From Hydractinia symbiolongicarpus (taxonomy: Eukaryota; Cnidaria; Hydrozoa; Anthoathecata; Hydractiniidae): a stretch of 64,000 nucleotides of DNA. Positions 25,201 through 38,414 of this stretch are shown one piece after another; within the stretch, counting starts at the first letter, position 1, and each line of letters begins with the position of its first letter. A model generated the notes under the pieces. The model worked only from the letters and a program-made list of their open reading frames with translations. It was not told where the DNA came from and did no database searches. Made by a program: the position numbers and the translations under genes. The stretch spans positions 30,434,001 to 30,498,000 of the forward strand of contig NC_079882.1 of assembly GCF_029227915.1 (NCBI RefSeq). Direction: 5' to 3'.

Positions 25201-26618
25201 ATGCAACCTGGTAATATCTGAATCATATCAATAAATACACGTTGGTACGAATATGTGACGCAACCGTTGTAACTCAAACGCACTGATACCGTTAGAAAGT
25301 CAATGAAATAAGTTTTTTGAAACTGTCTCCATTTCCTCTGCGAGCGCCAACGGCCAAGATTGGTCCCCCAGTACAAAATGACTTATTTATCTACATTTTT
25401 TATTAAAGCGCTCTCACAGCGCCCAGTGTAATCGTTGAGGACAAACAATCATGTCAAATTAAGAAGAATGTTATTTCTTGGAGTCCAATTGTTTCATTTA
25501 TCACATTTATAAGTTGAAAGTCCAAGATCAGTTCAATTAAGTCCCACAGTCAATCGTTTCATTGTTAAAAGCGATGCAACCTGGTAATATCAGAAACATA
25601 TCGTTAAATCCACTTTGGTACGAATATGTGACGCAACCGTTGTGACTCAAACGGACTGATTGCGTTAGAAACTCAATGAAATATAGTTTTTGAAACTGCC
25701 GCTATTTCTTCAGCGCGCTAACGGCTAGGATTGGTCCCACAGTATAAAATGATTTATTTATCTAGATTTTTTAATAAAGCGCTACCACAGCGCCCAGTGG
25801 TAATGCTCTGTTCCAGCAATCATTTCAAATTCAGAAGAACGTTTCTTCTTGGAGTACAGTTGTCTTATTGTTCATATTTCTAGGGTCAAAGTCCAAAATC
25901 ATTTCAATTAAGTCCCACAGTCATTCGTTTCATTGTTAAAAGCGATGCAACCTAGTAGAGTCAGAAAAATAACGCCAATTACATGTTGGTACGAATAAGT
26001 TACGCGACCGTTGTACTTTAAGCGGACGGATACCGTTAGAAACTCAATGAAATGTAGTTTTTAAAACTGTCTCTATATCTTCAGCGCGTGCTAACGGCTA
26101 GGATTGCTCCCACAGTAAAAAATGACTTATTTATCTAAATTTTTAAATGAAGCGCTACCACAGCGTCCAGTGTAATCGCTGAGTTCCAGCAACCATGTCA
26201 GATTAAGAAGAATGTTATTTCTTGGAGTCCAATAGCCTCATTTATCACATTTATAAGTTCAAAGTCAAAAATCAGTTCAATTAAGTCCCACATTCAATTG
26301 GTTCACTGTTAAAAGCCATGCAACTTGGTAATGTCTGAAACATATCGCTAGACACATGTTGGTACGAATATGTGACGCGATCGTTGTACTTTAAGCGGAC
26401 GGATACCGTTAGAGACTCAATGAAATGTAGTTTTTGAAACTGTCTCTATATCTTCAGCGCGTAGTAACGGCTAGGATTGGTCCCACAGTAAAAAATGACT
26501 TATTTATCTAAATTTTTAAATGAAGCGCTACCACAGCGCCCAGTGTAATCGCTGAGCTCCAGCAACCATGACAGATTAAGAAGAATGTTATTTCTTGGAG
26601 TCCAATTGCCTCATTTAT
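22265..26618 (+). repeat. Sub-array 5: heterogeneous monomers, one short unit
   Basis: Units start at 22265, 22637, 23010, 23383 (short), 23637, 24009, 24383, 24756, 25129, 25502, 25873 and 26246. The pair 23010/23383 matches 21638/22011 (offset 1372). Units 22265 and 23637 share GACGCAACTGTGTAACTC and are 372 bp. Units 24383, 24756, 25129, 25502 and 26246 already show the C, D, E, A and B types of the seven-monomer repeat that follows, in a shorter order. The unit at 22637 has several private changes (GGAACGAATATATTACG, GAACTTCAAGCC). Confidence 0.8.
25780..26000 (+). repeat. Strongly diverged monomer segment
   Basis: From CGCCCAGTGG the sequence reads TAATGCTCTGTTCC, AGAAGAACGTTTCTTC and GAGTACAGTTGTC. 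The next unit begins TTCATATTTCTAGGG instead of TCACATTTATAAG and continues with TAGTAGAGTCAG, AACGCCAATTAC and AATAAGTTACGCG. This is the most diverged stretch I found. A relative of its first part lies at about 58908-58992. Confidence 0.75.
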
Positions 26619-29230
26619 CACATTTATAAGTTCAATGTCCAAAACCAGTTCAACTAAGTACCACAGTCAATCGTTTCACTGTTAAAAGCGATGCAACCTG
26701 GTAACATCAGAAACATAACGCTAAATACATGTTGGTACGAATATGTGACGCAGCGGTTGTAACTCAAACGCACTGATACCGTTAGAAACTTAATGAAATA
26801 TAGTTTTTGAAACTGTCGCTGTTTCTTCAGCTCCCGCTAACGGCTAGGATTGGTCCCACAGTACAAAATGACTTATTTATCTACATTTTTTAATAAAAAA
26901 CGCTCTCACAGCGCCCAGTGTAATCGGTGAGGACAAGCAATCATGTCAAATTAAGAAGCATGTTATTTTTGGAGTCCCATTGTTTCATTTATCACATTCA
27001 TAAGTTCAAAGTCCAAAATCAGTCCAACTAAGTCCCTCTGTCAATTGTTGCACTGTTAAGAGCCATGCAACCTGGTAATATCTGAAACATATCGCTAAAT
27101 AGACGTTGGTACGAATATGTGACGCAACCGTTGTAATTCAAACGCACTGATACCGTTAGAAAGTCAATGAAATAAGTTTTTTGAAACTGTCTCCATTTCC
27201 TCTGCGCGCGCCAATGGCTAAAATTGGTCCCCCAGTACAAAATGACTTATTTATCTACATTTTTTAATAAAGCGCTCTCACAGCGCCCAGTGTAATCGTT
27301 GAGGACAAACAATCATGTCAAATTAAGAAGAATGTTATTTCTTGGAGTCCGATTGTCTCATTTATCACATTCATAAGTTCAAAGTCCAAAATCAGTTCAA
27401 CTAAGTCCCTCGGTCAATTGTTTCACTGTTAAGAGCCATGCAACCTGGTAATATCTGAATCATATCACTAAATACACGTTGGTACGAATATGTGACGCAA
27501 CCGTTGTAACTCAAATGCACTGATACCGTTAGAAAGTCAATGAAATAAGTTTTTTGAAACTGTCTCCATTTCCTCTGCGCGCGCCAACGGCTAAGATTGG
27601 TCCCCCAGTACAAAATGACTTATTTATCTACATTTTTTAATAAAGCGCTCTCACAGCGCCCAGTATAATCGTTGAGGACAAACAATCATGTCAAATTAAG
27701 AAGAATGTTATTTCTTGGAGTCCAATTGTTTCATTTATCACATTTATAAGTTCAAAGTCCAAAATCAGTCCAACTAAGTCCCTCTGTCAATTGTTTCACT
27801 GTTAAGAGCCATGCAACCTGGTAATATCTGAAACATATCACTAAATACACGTTGGTACGAATATGTGACGCAACCGTTGTAATTCAAACGCACTGATACC
27901 GTTAGAAAGTCAATGAAATAAGTTTTTTGAAACTGTCTCCATTTCCTCTGCGCGCGCCAATGGCTAAGATTGGTCCCCCAGTACAAAATGACTTATTTAT
28001 CTACATTTTTTAATAAAGCGCTCTCACAGCGCCCAGTGTAATCGTTGAGGACAAACAATCATGTCAATATAAGAAGAATGTTATTTCTTGGAGTCCAATT
28101 GTCTCATTTATCACATTCATAAGTTCAAAGTCCAAAATCAGTTCAACTAAGTCCCTCGGTCAATTGTTTCACTGTTAAGAGCCATGCAACCTGGTAATAT
28201 CTGAATCATATCACTAAATACACGTTGGTACGAATATATGACGCAACCGTTGTAACTAAAACGCACTGATACCGTTAGAAAGTCAATGAAATAAGTTTTT
28301 TGAAACTGTCTCCACTTCCTCTGCGCGCGCCAACGGCTAAGATTGGTCCCCCAGTACAAAATGACTTATTTATCTACATTTTTTAATAAAGCGCTCTCAC
28401 AGCGCCCAGTGTAATCTTTGAGGAAAAGCAATCATGTCAAATTAAGAAGAATGTTATTTCTTGGAGTCCAATTGTTTCATTTATCACATTTATAAGTTCA
28501 AAGTCCAAGATCAGTTCAATTAAGTCCCACAGTCAATCGTTTCATTGTTAAAAGCAATGCAACCTGGTAATATCAGAAACATATCGCTAAATCCACGTTG
28601 GTACGAATATGTGACGCGACCGTTGTACTTTAAGCGGACGGATACCGTTAGAAACTCAATGAAATGTAGTTTTTAAAACTGTCTCTATATCTTCAACGCG
28701 TGCTAACGGCTAGGATTGCTCCCATAGTAAAAAATGACTTATTTATCTAAATTTTTAAATGAAGCGCTACCACAGCGCCCAGTGTAATCGCTGAGTTCCA
28801 GCAACCATGTCAGATTAAGAAGAATGTTATTTCTTGGAGTCCAATAGCCTCATTTATCACATTTATAAGTTCAAAGTCAAAAATCAGTTCAATTAAGTCC
28901 CACATTCAATTGGTTCACTGTTAAAAGCCATGCAACTTGGTAATGTCTGAAACATATTGCTAGACACATGTTGGTACGAATATGTGACGCGATCGTTGTA
29001 CTTTAAGCGGACGGATACCATTAGACACTCAATGAAATGTAGTTTTTGAAACTGTCTCTATATCTTCAGCGCGTAGTAACGGCTAGGATTGGTCCCACAG
29101 TAAAAAATGACTTATTTATCTAAATTTTTAAATGAAGCGCTACCACAGCGCCCAGTGTAATCGCTGAGTTCCAGCAACCATGTTAGATTAAGAAGAATGT
29201 TATTTCTTGGAGTCCAATTGCCTCATTTAT
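26619..29230 (+). repeat. Seven-monomer higher-order repeat, copy 1 (2612 bp)
   Basis: Units are C 26619, D 26993, E 27366, F 27739, G 28112, A 28485 and B 28858. Diagnostic words: C, AATGTCCAAAACCAG and TAAAAAACGC; D, CTCTGTCAATTGTTGCACTG; E, CCCTCGGTC with CTCAAATGC; F, CTCTGTCAATTGTTTC; G, CCCTCGGTC with ACTAAAACGC; A, CCAAGATCAG, CATTGTTAAAAGCAATG and TCAACGCGTGC; B, CCAATAGCCTC, CACATTCAATTGG and GCGTAGTAACGG. Units D to G keep an open frame of 70 codons on the minus strand, a by-product of their near identity. Confidence 0.9.
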
Positions 29231-31472
29231 CACATTTATAAGTTCAATGTCCAAAACCAGTTCAACTAAGTACCACAGTCAATCGTTTCACTGTTAAAAG
29301 CGATGCAACCTTGTAACATCAGAAACATAACGCTAAATACATGTTGGTACGAATATGTGACGCAGCCGTTGTAACTCAAACGCACTGACACCGTTAGAAA
29401 CTTAATGAAATATAGTTTTTGAAACTGTCGCTATTTCTTCAGCTCCCGCTAACGGCTAGGATTGGTCCCACAGTACAAAATGACTTATTTATCTACATTT
29501 TTTAATAAAAAACGCTCTCACAGCGCCCAGTGTAATCGGTGAGGACAAGCAATCATGTCAAATTAAGAAGCATGTTATTTTTTGGAGTCCCATTGTTTCA
29601 TTTATCACATTCATAAGTTCAAAGTCCAAAATCAGTCCAACTAAGTCCCTCTGTCAATTGTTGCACTGTTAAGAGCCATGCAACCTGGTAATATCTGAAA
29701 CATATCGCTAAATAGACGTTGGTACGAATATGTGACGCAACCGTTGTAATTCAAACGCACTGATACCGTTAGAAAGTCAATGAAATAAGTTTTTTGAAAC
29801 TGTCTCCATTTCCTCTGCGCGCGCCAATGGCTAAGATTGGTCCCCCAGTACAAAATGACTTATTTATCTACATTTTTTAATAAAGCGCTCTCACAGCGCC
29901 CAGTGTAATCGTTGAGGACAAACAATCATGTCAAATTAAGAAGAATGTTATTTCTTGGAGTCCAATTGTCTCATTTATCAAATTCATAAGTTCAAAGTCC
30001 AAAATCAGTTCAACTAAGTCCCTCGGTCAATTGTTTCACTGTTAAGAGCCATGCAACCTGGTAATATCTGAATCATATCACTAAATACACGTTGGTACGA
30101 ATATGTGACGCAACCGTTGTAACTCAAATGCACTGATACCGTTAGAAAGTCAATGAAATAAGTTTTTTGAAACTGTCTCCATTTCCTCTGCGCGCGCCAA
30201 CGGCTAAGATTGGTCCCCCAGTACAAAATGACTTATTTATCTACATTTTTTAATAAAGCGCTCTCACAGCGCCCAGTATAATCGTTGAGGACAAACAATC
30301 ATGTCAAATTAAGAAGAATGTTATTTCTTGGAGTCCAATTGTTTCATTTATCACATTTATAAGTTCAAAGTCCAAAATCAGTCCAACTAAGTCCCTCTGT
30401 CAATTGTTTCACTGTTAAGAGCCATGCAACCTGGTAATATCTGAAACATATCACTAAATACACGTTGGTACGAATATGTGACGCAACCGTTGTAATTCAA
30501 ACGCACTGATACCGTTAGAAAGTCAATGAAATAAGTTTTTTGAAACTGTCTCTATTTCCTCTGCGCGCGCCAATGGCTAAGATTGGTCCCCCAGTACAAA
30601 ATGACTTATTCATCTACATTTTTTAATAAAGCGCTCTCACAGCGCCCAGTGTAATCGTTGAGGACAAACAATCATGTCAAATTAAGAAGAATGTTATTTC
30701 TTGGAGTCCAATTGTCTCATTTATCACATTCATAAGTTCAAAGTCCAAAATCAGTTCAACTAAGTCCCTCGGTCAATTGTTTCACTGTTAAGAGCCATGC
30801 AACCTGGTAATATCTGAATCATATCACTAAATACACGTTGGTACGAATATGTGACGCAACCGTTGTAACTAAAACGCACTGATACCGTTAGAAAGTCAAT
30901 GAAATAAGTTTTTTGAAACTGTCTCCATTTCCTCTGCGCGCGCCAACGGCTAAGATTGGTCCCCCAGTACAAAATGACTTATTTATATACATTTTTTAAT
31001 AAAGCGCTCTCACAGCGCCCAGTGTAATCTTTGAGGAAAAACAATCATGTCAAATTAAGAAGAATGTTATTTCTTGGAGTCCAATTGTTTCATTTATCAC
31101 ATTTATAAGTTCAAAGTCCAAGATCAGTTCAATTAAGTCCCACAGTCAATCGTTTCATTGTTAAAAGCAATGCAACCTGGTAACATCAGAAACATAACGC
31201 TAAATACATGTTGGTACGAATATGTGACGCAGCCGTTGTAACTCAAACGCACTGATACCGTTAGAAACTTAATGAAATATAGTTTTTGAAACTGTCGCTA
31301 TTTCTTCAGCTCCCGCTAACGGCTAGGATTGGTCCCACAGTACAAGATGACTTATTTATCTACATTTTTTAATAAAAAACGCTCTCACAGCGCCCAGTGT
31401 AATCGGTGAGGACAAGCAATCATGTCAAATTAAGAAGCATGTTATTTTTTGGAGTCCCATTGTTTCATTTAT
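29231..31472 (+). repeat. Seven-monomer higher-order repeat, copy 2 (truncated)
   Basis: Units are C 29231, D 29606, E 29979, F 30352, G 30725 and an A/C chimera at 31098. The order repeats copy 1, but most of A, all of B and the left of C are lost, so D recurs after only 1867 bp instead of 2613. Confidence 0.9.
31098..31472 (+). repeat. A/C chimeric monomer
   Basis: The left part (CCAAGATCAG, TTTCATTG, AAAAGCAATG) is type A. From TGGTAACATCAGAAACATAACG onward it is type C, including AATAAAAAACGC. The switch lies between about 31170 and 31181, where both types share GCAACCTGGTAA or nearly so. This is the expected product of out-of-register crossing-over within the higher-order repeat. Confidence 0.85.
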
Positions 31473-33710
31473 CACATTCATAAGTTCAAAGTCCAAAATC
31501 AGTCCAACTAAGTCCCTCTGTCAATTGTTGCACTGTTAAGAGCCATGCAACCTGGTAATATCTGAAACATATCGCTAAATAGACGTTGGTACGAATATGT
31601 GACGCCACCGTTGTAATTCAAACGCACTGATACCGTTAGAAAGTCAATGAAATAAGTTTTTTTAAACTGTCTCCATTTCCTCTGCGCGCGCCAATGGCTA
31701 AGATTGGTCCCCCAGTACAAAATGACTTATTTATCTACATTTTTTAATAAAGCACTCTCACAGCGCCCAGTGTAATCGTTGAGGACAAACAATCATGTCA
31801 AATTAAGAAGAATGTTATTTCTTGGAGTCCAATTGCCTCATTTATCACATTCATAAGTTCAAAGTCCAAAATCAGTTCAACTAAGTCCCTCGGTCAATTG
31901 TTTCACTGTTAAGAGCCATGCAACCTGGTAATATCTGAATCATATCACTAAATACACGTTGGTACGAATATGTGACGCAACCGTTGTAACTCAAATGCAC
32001 TGATACCGTTAGAAAGTCAATGAAATAAGTTTTTTGAAACTGTCTCCATTTCCTCTGCGCGCGCCAACGGCTAAGATTGGTCCCCCAGTACAAAATGACT
32101 TATTTATCTACATTTTTTAATAAAGCGCTCTCACAGCGCCCAGTATAATCGTTGAGGACAAACAATCATGTCAAATTAAGAAGAATGTTATTTCTTGGAG
32201 TCCAATTGTTTCATTTATCACATTTATAAGTTCAAAGTCCAAAATCAGTCCAACTAAGTCCCTCTGTCAATTGTTTCACTGTTAAGAGGCATGCAACCTG
32301 GTAATATCTGAAACATATCACTAAATACACGTTGGTACGAATATGTGACGCAACCGTTGAAATTCAAACGCACTGATACCGTTAGAAAGTCAATGAAATA
32401 AGTTTTTTGAAACTGTCTCCATTTCCTCTGCGCGCGCCAATGGCTAAGATTGGTCCCCCAGTACAAAATGACTTATTTATCTACATTTTTTAATAAAGCG
32501 CTCTCACAGCGCCCAGTGTAATCGTTGAAGACAAACAATCATGTCAAATTAAGAAGAATGTTATTTCTTGGAGTCCAATTGTCTCATTTATCACATTCAT
32601 AAGTTCAAAGTCCAAAATCAGTTCAACTAAGTCCCTCGGTCAATTGTTTCACTGTTAAGAGCCATGCAACCTGGTAATATCTGAATCATATCACTAAATA
32701 CACGTTGGTACGAATATGTGACGCAACCGTTGTAACTAAAACGCACTGATACTGTTAGAAAGTCAATGAAATAAGTTTTTTGAAACAGTCTCCATTTCCT
32801 CTGCGCGCGCCAACGGCTAAGATTGGTCCCCCAGTACAAAATGACTTATTTATCTACATTTTTTAATAAAGCGCTCTCACAGCGCCCAGTGTAATCTTTG
32901 AGGAAAAACAATCATGTCAAATTAAGAAGAATGTTATTTCTTGGAGTCCAATTGTTTCATTTATCACATTTATAAGTTCAAAGTCCAAGATCAGTTCAAT
33001 TAAGTCCCACAGTCAATCGTTTCATTGTTAAAAGCAATGCAACCTGGTAATATCAGAAACATATCGCTAAATCCACGTTGGTACGAATATGTGACGCGAC
33101 CGTTGTACTTTAAGCGGACGGATACTGTTAGAAACTCAATGAAATGTAGTTTTTAAAACTGTCTCTATATCTTCAACGCGTGCTAACGGCTAGGGTTGCT
33201 CCCATAGTAAAAAATGACTTATTTATCTAAATTTTTAAATGAAACGCTACCACAGCGCCCAGTGTAATCGCTGAGTTCCAGCAACCATGTCAGATTAAGA
33301 AGAATGTTATTTCTTGGAGTCCAATAGCCTCATTCATCACATTTATAAGTTCAAAGTCAAAAATCAGTTCAATTAAGTCCCACATTCAATTGGTTCACTG
33401 TTAAAAGCCATGCAACTTGGTAATGTCTGAAACATATTGCTAGACACATGTTGGTACGAATATGTGACGCGATCGTTGTACTTTAAGCGGACGGATACCA
33501 TTAGAAACTCAATGAAATGTAGTTTTTGAAACTGTCTCTATATCTTCAGCGCGTAGTAACGGCTAGGATTGGTCCCACAGTAAAAAATGACTTATTTATC
33601 TAAATTTTTAAATGAAGCGCTACCACAGCGCCCAGTGTAATCGCTGAGTTCCAGCAACCATGTTAGATTAAGAAGAATGTTATTTCTTGGAGTCCAATTG
33701 CCTCATTTAT
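31473..33710 (+). repeat. Seven-monomer higher-order repeat, copy 3
   Basis: Units are D 31473, E 31846, F 32219, G 32592, A 32965 and B 33338; the C part is supplied by the preceding chimera. The units are nearly identical to those of copies 1 and 2. After B the array leaves the higher-order repeat and enters a short unit at 33711. Confidence 0.88.
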
Positions 33711-35074
33711 CACATTTACAAGTTCAAAGTCAAAAATTAGCTCAATTAAGTCCCACAGTCAATCGTTTTTGAAGTAGTTTTTGAAAACTGTCTCTACTTC
33801 TTCAGAGCGACTAACGGCAAGGATTGCTCCCACAGTAAAAAATGACTTATTTATCTAAATTTTTAAATGAAGAGCTACCACAGCGCCCAGTGTAATCGCT
33901 GAGCTCCAGCAACCATGTCAGATTAAGAAGAAAGTTATTTCTTGGAGTCCAATTGCCTCATTTATCACATTTATAAGTCCAAAGTCCAAAATCCGTTCAA
34001 TTAAGTCCCACAGTTAATCGTTGCACTGTTCAAAGCGATAAAACCTAGTAATATCAGAAACATATCGCTAAATACATGTTGGTACGAATATGTGACGCAA
34101 CTGTATAACTCAAACAGAGTTATACCGTTACAAATTCAATGAAATTTAGCTTTTGAAAATGTCTCTATTTCTTCAGCGCGAGGTAACGGCTAGGATTGGT
34201 CCCACAGTAAAAAATGATTTATCTACATTTTTAAATGAAGCGCTATCACAGCGCCCAGTGTAATCGTTGAGTTCAAGCAATCATGTCAAATTAAGAAGAA
34301 TGTTATTTCTTGGAGTCCCATTGTTTCATTTATCACATTTATATGTTCAATGTCCAAAACCAGTTCAACTAAGTACCACAGTCAATCGTTTCACTGTTAA
34401 AAGCGATGCAACCTGGTAACATCAGAAACATAACGCTAAATACATGTTGGTACGAATATGTGACGCAGCCGTTGTAACTCAAACGCACTGATACCGTTAG
34501 AAACTTAATGAAATATAGTTTTTGAAACTGTCGCTATTTCTTCAGCTCGCGCTAACGGCTAGGATTGGTCCCACAGTACAAAATGACTTATTTATCTACA
34601 TTTTTTAATAAAGCGCTCTCACAGCGCCCAGTGTAATCGTTGAGGACAAGCAATCATGTCAAATTAAGAAGAATGTTATTTCTTGGAGTCCCATTGTTTC
34701 ATTTATCACATTCATAAGTGCAAAGTTCAAAATCAGTCCAACTAAGTCCTTCTGTCAATTGTTGCACTGTTAAGAGCCATGCAACCTGGTAATATCTGAA
34801 ACATATCACTAAATACGCGTTGGTACGAATATGTGACGCAACTGTGTAACTCAAACAGAGTTATACCGTTACAAATTCAATGAAATTTAGCTTTTGAAAA
34901 TGTCTCTATTTCTTCAGCGCGAGCTAACGGCTAGGATTAGTCCCACAGTAAAAAATGATTTATCTACATTTTTAAATAAAGCGCTATCACAGCGCCCAGT
35001 GTAATCGTTGAGGACAAACAATCAAGTCAAATTAAGAAGAATGTTATTTCTTGGAGTCCAATTGTTTCATTTAT

Positions 35075-38000
35075 CACATTTATAAGTTCAAAGTCCAAAA
35101 TCAGTCCAACTAAGTCCCTCTGTCAATTGTTTCACTGTTAAGAGCCATGCAACCTGGTAATATCTGAATCATATCACTAAATACACGTTGGTACGAATAT
35201 GTGACGCAACCGTTGTAATTCAAACGCACTGATACCGTTAGAAAGTCAATGAAATAAGTTTTTTGAAACTGTCTCCATTTCTTCTGCGCGCGCCAATGGC
35301 TAAGATTGGTCCCCCAGTACAAAATGACTTATTTATCTACATTTTTTAATAAAGCGCTCTCACAGCGCCCAGTGTAATCGTTGAGGACAAACAATCATGT
35401 CAAATTAAGAAGAATGTTATTTCTTGGAGTCCAATTGTCTCATTTATCACATTCATAAGTTCAAAGTCCAAAATCAGTTCAACTAAGTCCCTCGGTCAAT
35501 TGTTTCACTGTTAAGAGCCATGCAACCTGGTAATATCTGAATCATATCACTAAATACACGTTGGTACGAATATATGACGCAACCGTTGTAACTAAAACGC
35601 ACTGATACCGTTAGAAAGTCAATGAAATAAGTTTTTTGAAACTGTCTCCATTTCCTCTGCGCGCGCCAACGGCTAAGATTGGTCCCCCAGTACAAAATGA
35701 CTTATTTATCTACATTTTTTAATAAAGCGCTCTCACAGCGCCCAGTGTAATCTTTGAAGAAAAACAATCATGTCAAATTAAGAAGAATGTTATTTCTTGG
35801 AGTCCAATTGTTTCATTTATCACATTTATAAGTTCAAAGTCCAAGATCAGTTCAATTAAGTCCCACAGTCAATCGTTTCATTGTTAAAAGCGATGCAACC
35901 TGGTAATATCAGAAACATATCGCTAAATCCACGTTGGTACGAATATGTGACGCGACCGTTGTACTTTAAGCGGACGGATACCGTTAGAAACTCAAAGAAA
36001 TGTAGTTTTTAAAACTGTCTCTATATCTTCAACGCGTGCTAACGGCTAGGATTGCTCCCATAGTAAAAAATGACTTATTTATCTAAATTTTTAAATGAAG
36101 CGCTACCACAGCGCCCAGTGTAATCGCTGAGTTCCAGCAACCATGTCAGATTAAGAAGAATGTTATTTCTTGGAGTCCAATAGCCTCATTTATCACATTT
36201 ATAAGTTCAAAGTCAAAATCAGTCCAACTAAGTCCTTCTGTCAATTGTTGCACTGTTAAGAGCCATGCAACCTGGTAATATCTGAAACATATCACTAAAT
36301 ACACGTTGGTACGAATATGTGACGCAACTGTGTAAGTCAAACAGAGTTATACCGTTACAAATTCAATGAAATTTAGCTTTTGAAAATGTCTCTATTTCTT
36401 CAGCGCGAGCTAACGGCTAGGATTGGTCCCACAGTAAAAAATGATTTATCTACATTTTTAAATAAAGCGCTCTCACAGCGCCCAGTGTAATCGTTGAGGA
36501 CAAGCAATCATGTCAAATTAAGAAGAATGTTATTTCTTGGAGTCCCATTGTTTCATTTATCACATTCATAAGTTCAAAGTTCAAAATCAGTCCAACTAAG
36601 TCCTTCTGTCAATTGTTGCACTGTTAAGAGCCATGCAACCTGGTAATATCTGAAACATATCACTAAATACACGTTGGTACGAATATGTGACGCAACTGTG
36701 TAACTCAAACAGAGTTATACCGTTACAAAATCAATGAAATTTAGCTTTTGAAAATGTCTCTATTTCTTCAGCGCGAGCTAACGTCTAGGATTGGTCCCAC
36801 AGTAAAAAATGATTTATCTACATTTTTAAATAAAGCGCTATCACAGCGCCCAGTGTAATCGTTGAGGACAAACAATCAAGTCAAATTAAGAAGAATGTTA
36901 TTTCTTGGAGAACAATTGTTTCATTTATCACATTTATAAGTTCAAAGTCCAAAATCAGTCCAACTAAGTCCCTCTGTCAATTGTTTCACTGTTAAGAGCC
37001 ATGCAACCTGGTAATATCTGAATCATATCACTAAATACACGTTGGTACGAATATGTGACGCAACCGTTGTAATTCAAACGCACTGATACCGTTAGAAAGT
37101 CAATGAAATAAGTTTTTTGAAACTGTCTCCATTTCTTCTGCGCGCGCCAATGGCTAAGATTGGTCCCCCAGTACAAAATGACTTATTTATCTACATTTTT
37201 TAATAAAGCGCTCTCACAGCGCCCAGTGTAATCGTTGAGGACAAACAATCATGTCAAATTAAGAAGAATGTTATTTCTTGGAGTCCAATTGTCTCATTTA
37301 TCACATTCATAAGTTCAAAGTCCAAAATCAGTTCAACTAAGTCCCTCGGTCAATTGTTTCACTGTTAAGAGCCATGCAACCTGGTAATATCTGAATCATA
37401 TCACTAAATACACGTTGGTACGAATATGTGACGCAACCGTTGTAACTAAAACGCACTGATACCGTTAGAAAGTCAATGAAATAAGTTTTTTGAAACTGTC
37501 TCCATTTCCTCTGCGCGCGCCAACGGCTAAGATTGGTCCCCCAGTACAAAATGACTTATTTATCTACATTTTTTAATAAAGCGCTCTCACAGCGCCCAGT
37601 GTAATCTTTGAGGAAAAACAATCATGTCAAATTAAGAAGAATGTTATTTCTTGGAGTCCAATTATTTCATTTATCACATTTATAAGTTCAAAGTCCAAGA
37701 TCAGTTCAATTAAGTCCCACAGTCAATCGTTTCATTGTTAAAAGCGATGCAACCTGGTAATATCAGAAACATATCGCTAAATCCACGTTGGTACGAATAT
37801 GTGACGCGACCGTTGTACTTTAAGCGGACGGATACCGTTAGAAACTTAATGAAATGTAGTTTTTAAAACTGTCTCTATATCTTCAACGCGTGCTAACGGC
37901 TAGGATTGCTCCCATAGTAAAAAATGACTTATTTATCTAAATTTTTAAATGAAACGCTACCACAGCGCCCAGTGTAATCGCTGAGTTCCAGCAACCATGT

Positions 38001-38414
38001 CAGATTAAGAAGAATGTTATTTCTTGGAGTGCAATAGCCTCATTTATCACATTTATAAGTTCAAAGTCAAAATTAGTCCAACTAAGTCCTTCTGTCAATT
38101 GTTGCACTGTTAAGAGCCATGCAACCTGGTAATATCTGAAACATATCACTAAATACACGTTGGTACGAATATGTGACGCAACTGTGTAACTCAAACAGAG
38201 TTATACCGTTACAAATTCAATGAAATTTAGCTTTTGAAAATGTCTCTATTTCTTCAGCGCGAGCTAACGGCTAGGATTGGTCCCACAGTAAAAAATGATT
38301 TATCTACATTTTTAAATAAAGCGCTATCACAGCGCCCAGTGTAATCGTTGAGGACAAACAATCAAGTCAAATTAAGAAGAATGTTATTTCTTGGAGTCCA
38401 ATTGTTTCATTTAT
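35075..38414 (+). repeat. 1854-bp offset duplication
   Basis: Units 35075, 35448, 35821 and 36194 recur at 36929, 37302, 37675 and 38048. The D/I unit at 36561 has no partner: the second copy goes straight from 38048 to F at 38415. The chimeric joint of the 36194 unit is copied exactly. Confidence 0.85.
36194..36560 (+). repeat. Chimeric 367-bp monomer with joint in its first 30 bp
   Basis: The unit begins like type B (preceded by CCAATAGCCTC, then TTCAAAGTCAAAA). Within about 25 bp it becomes type D (TCAGTCCAACTAAG, TCCTTCTG), and later type I (ACTGTGTAAGTC, TGATTTATCTAC). The same joint reappears at 38048. It is therefore a three-part mosaic. Confidence 0.8.

Noticed and set aside
25780-26000. 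Insertion of a mobile element
   Set aside because: The segment is diverged but still aligns to the monomer along its length, with no terminal repeats, target-site duplication or size jump (371 bp).
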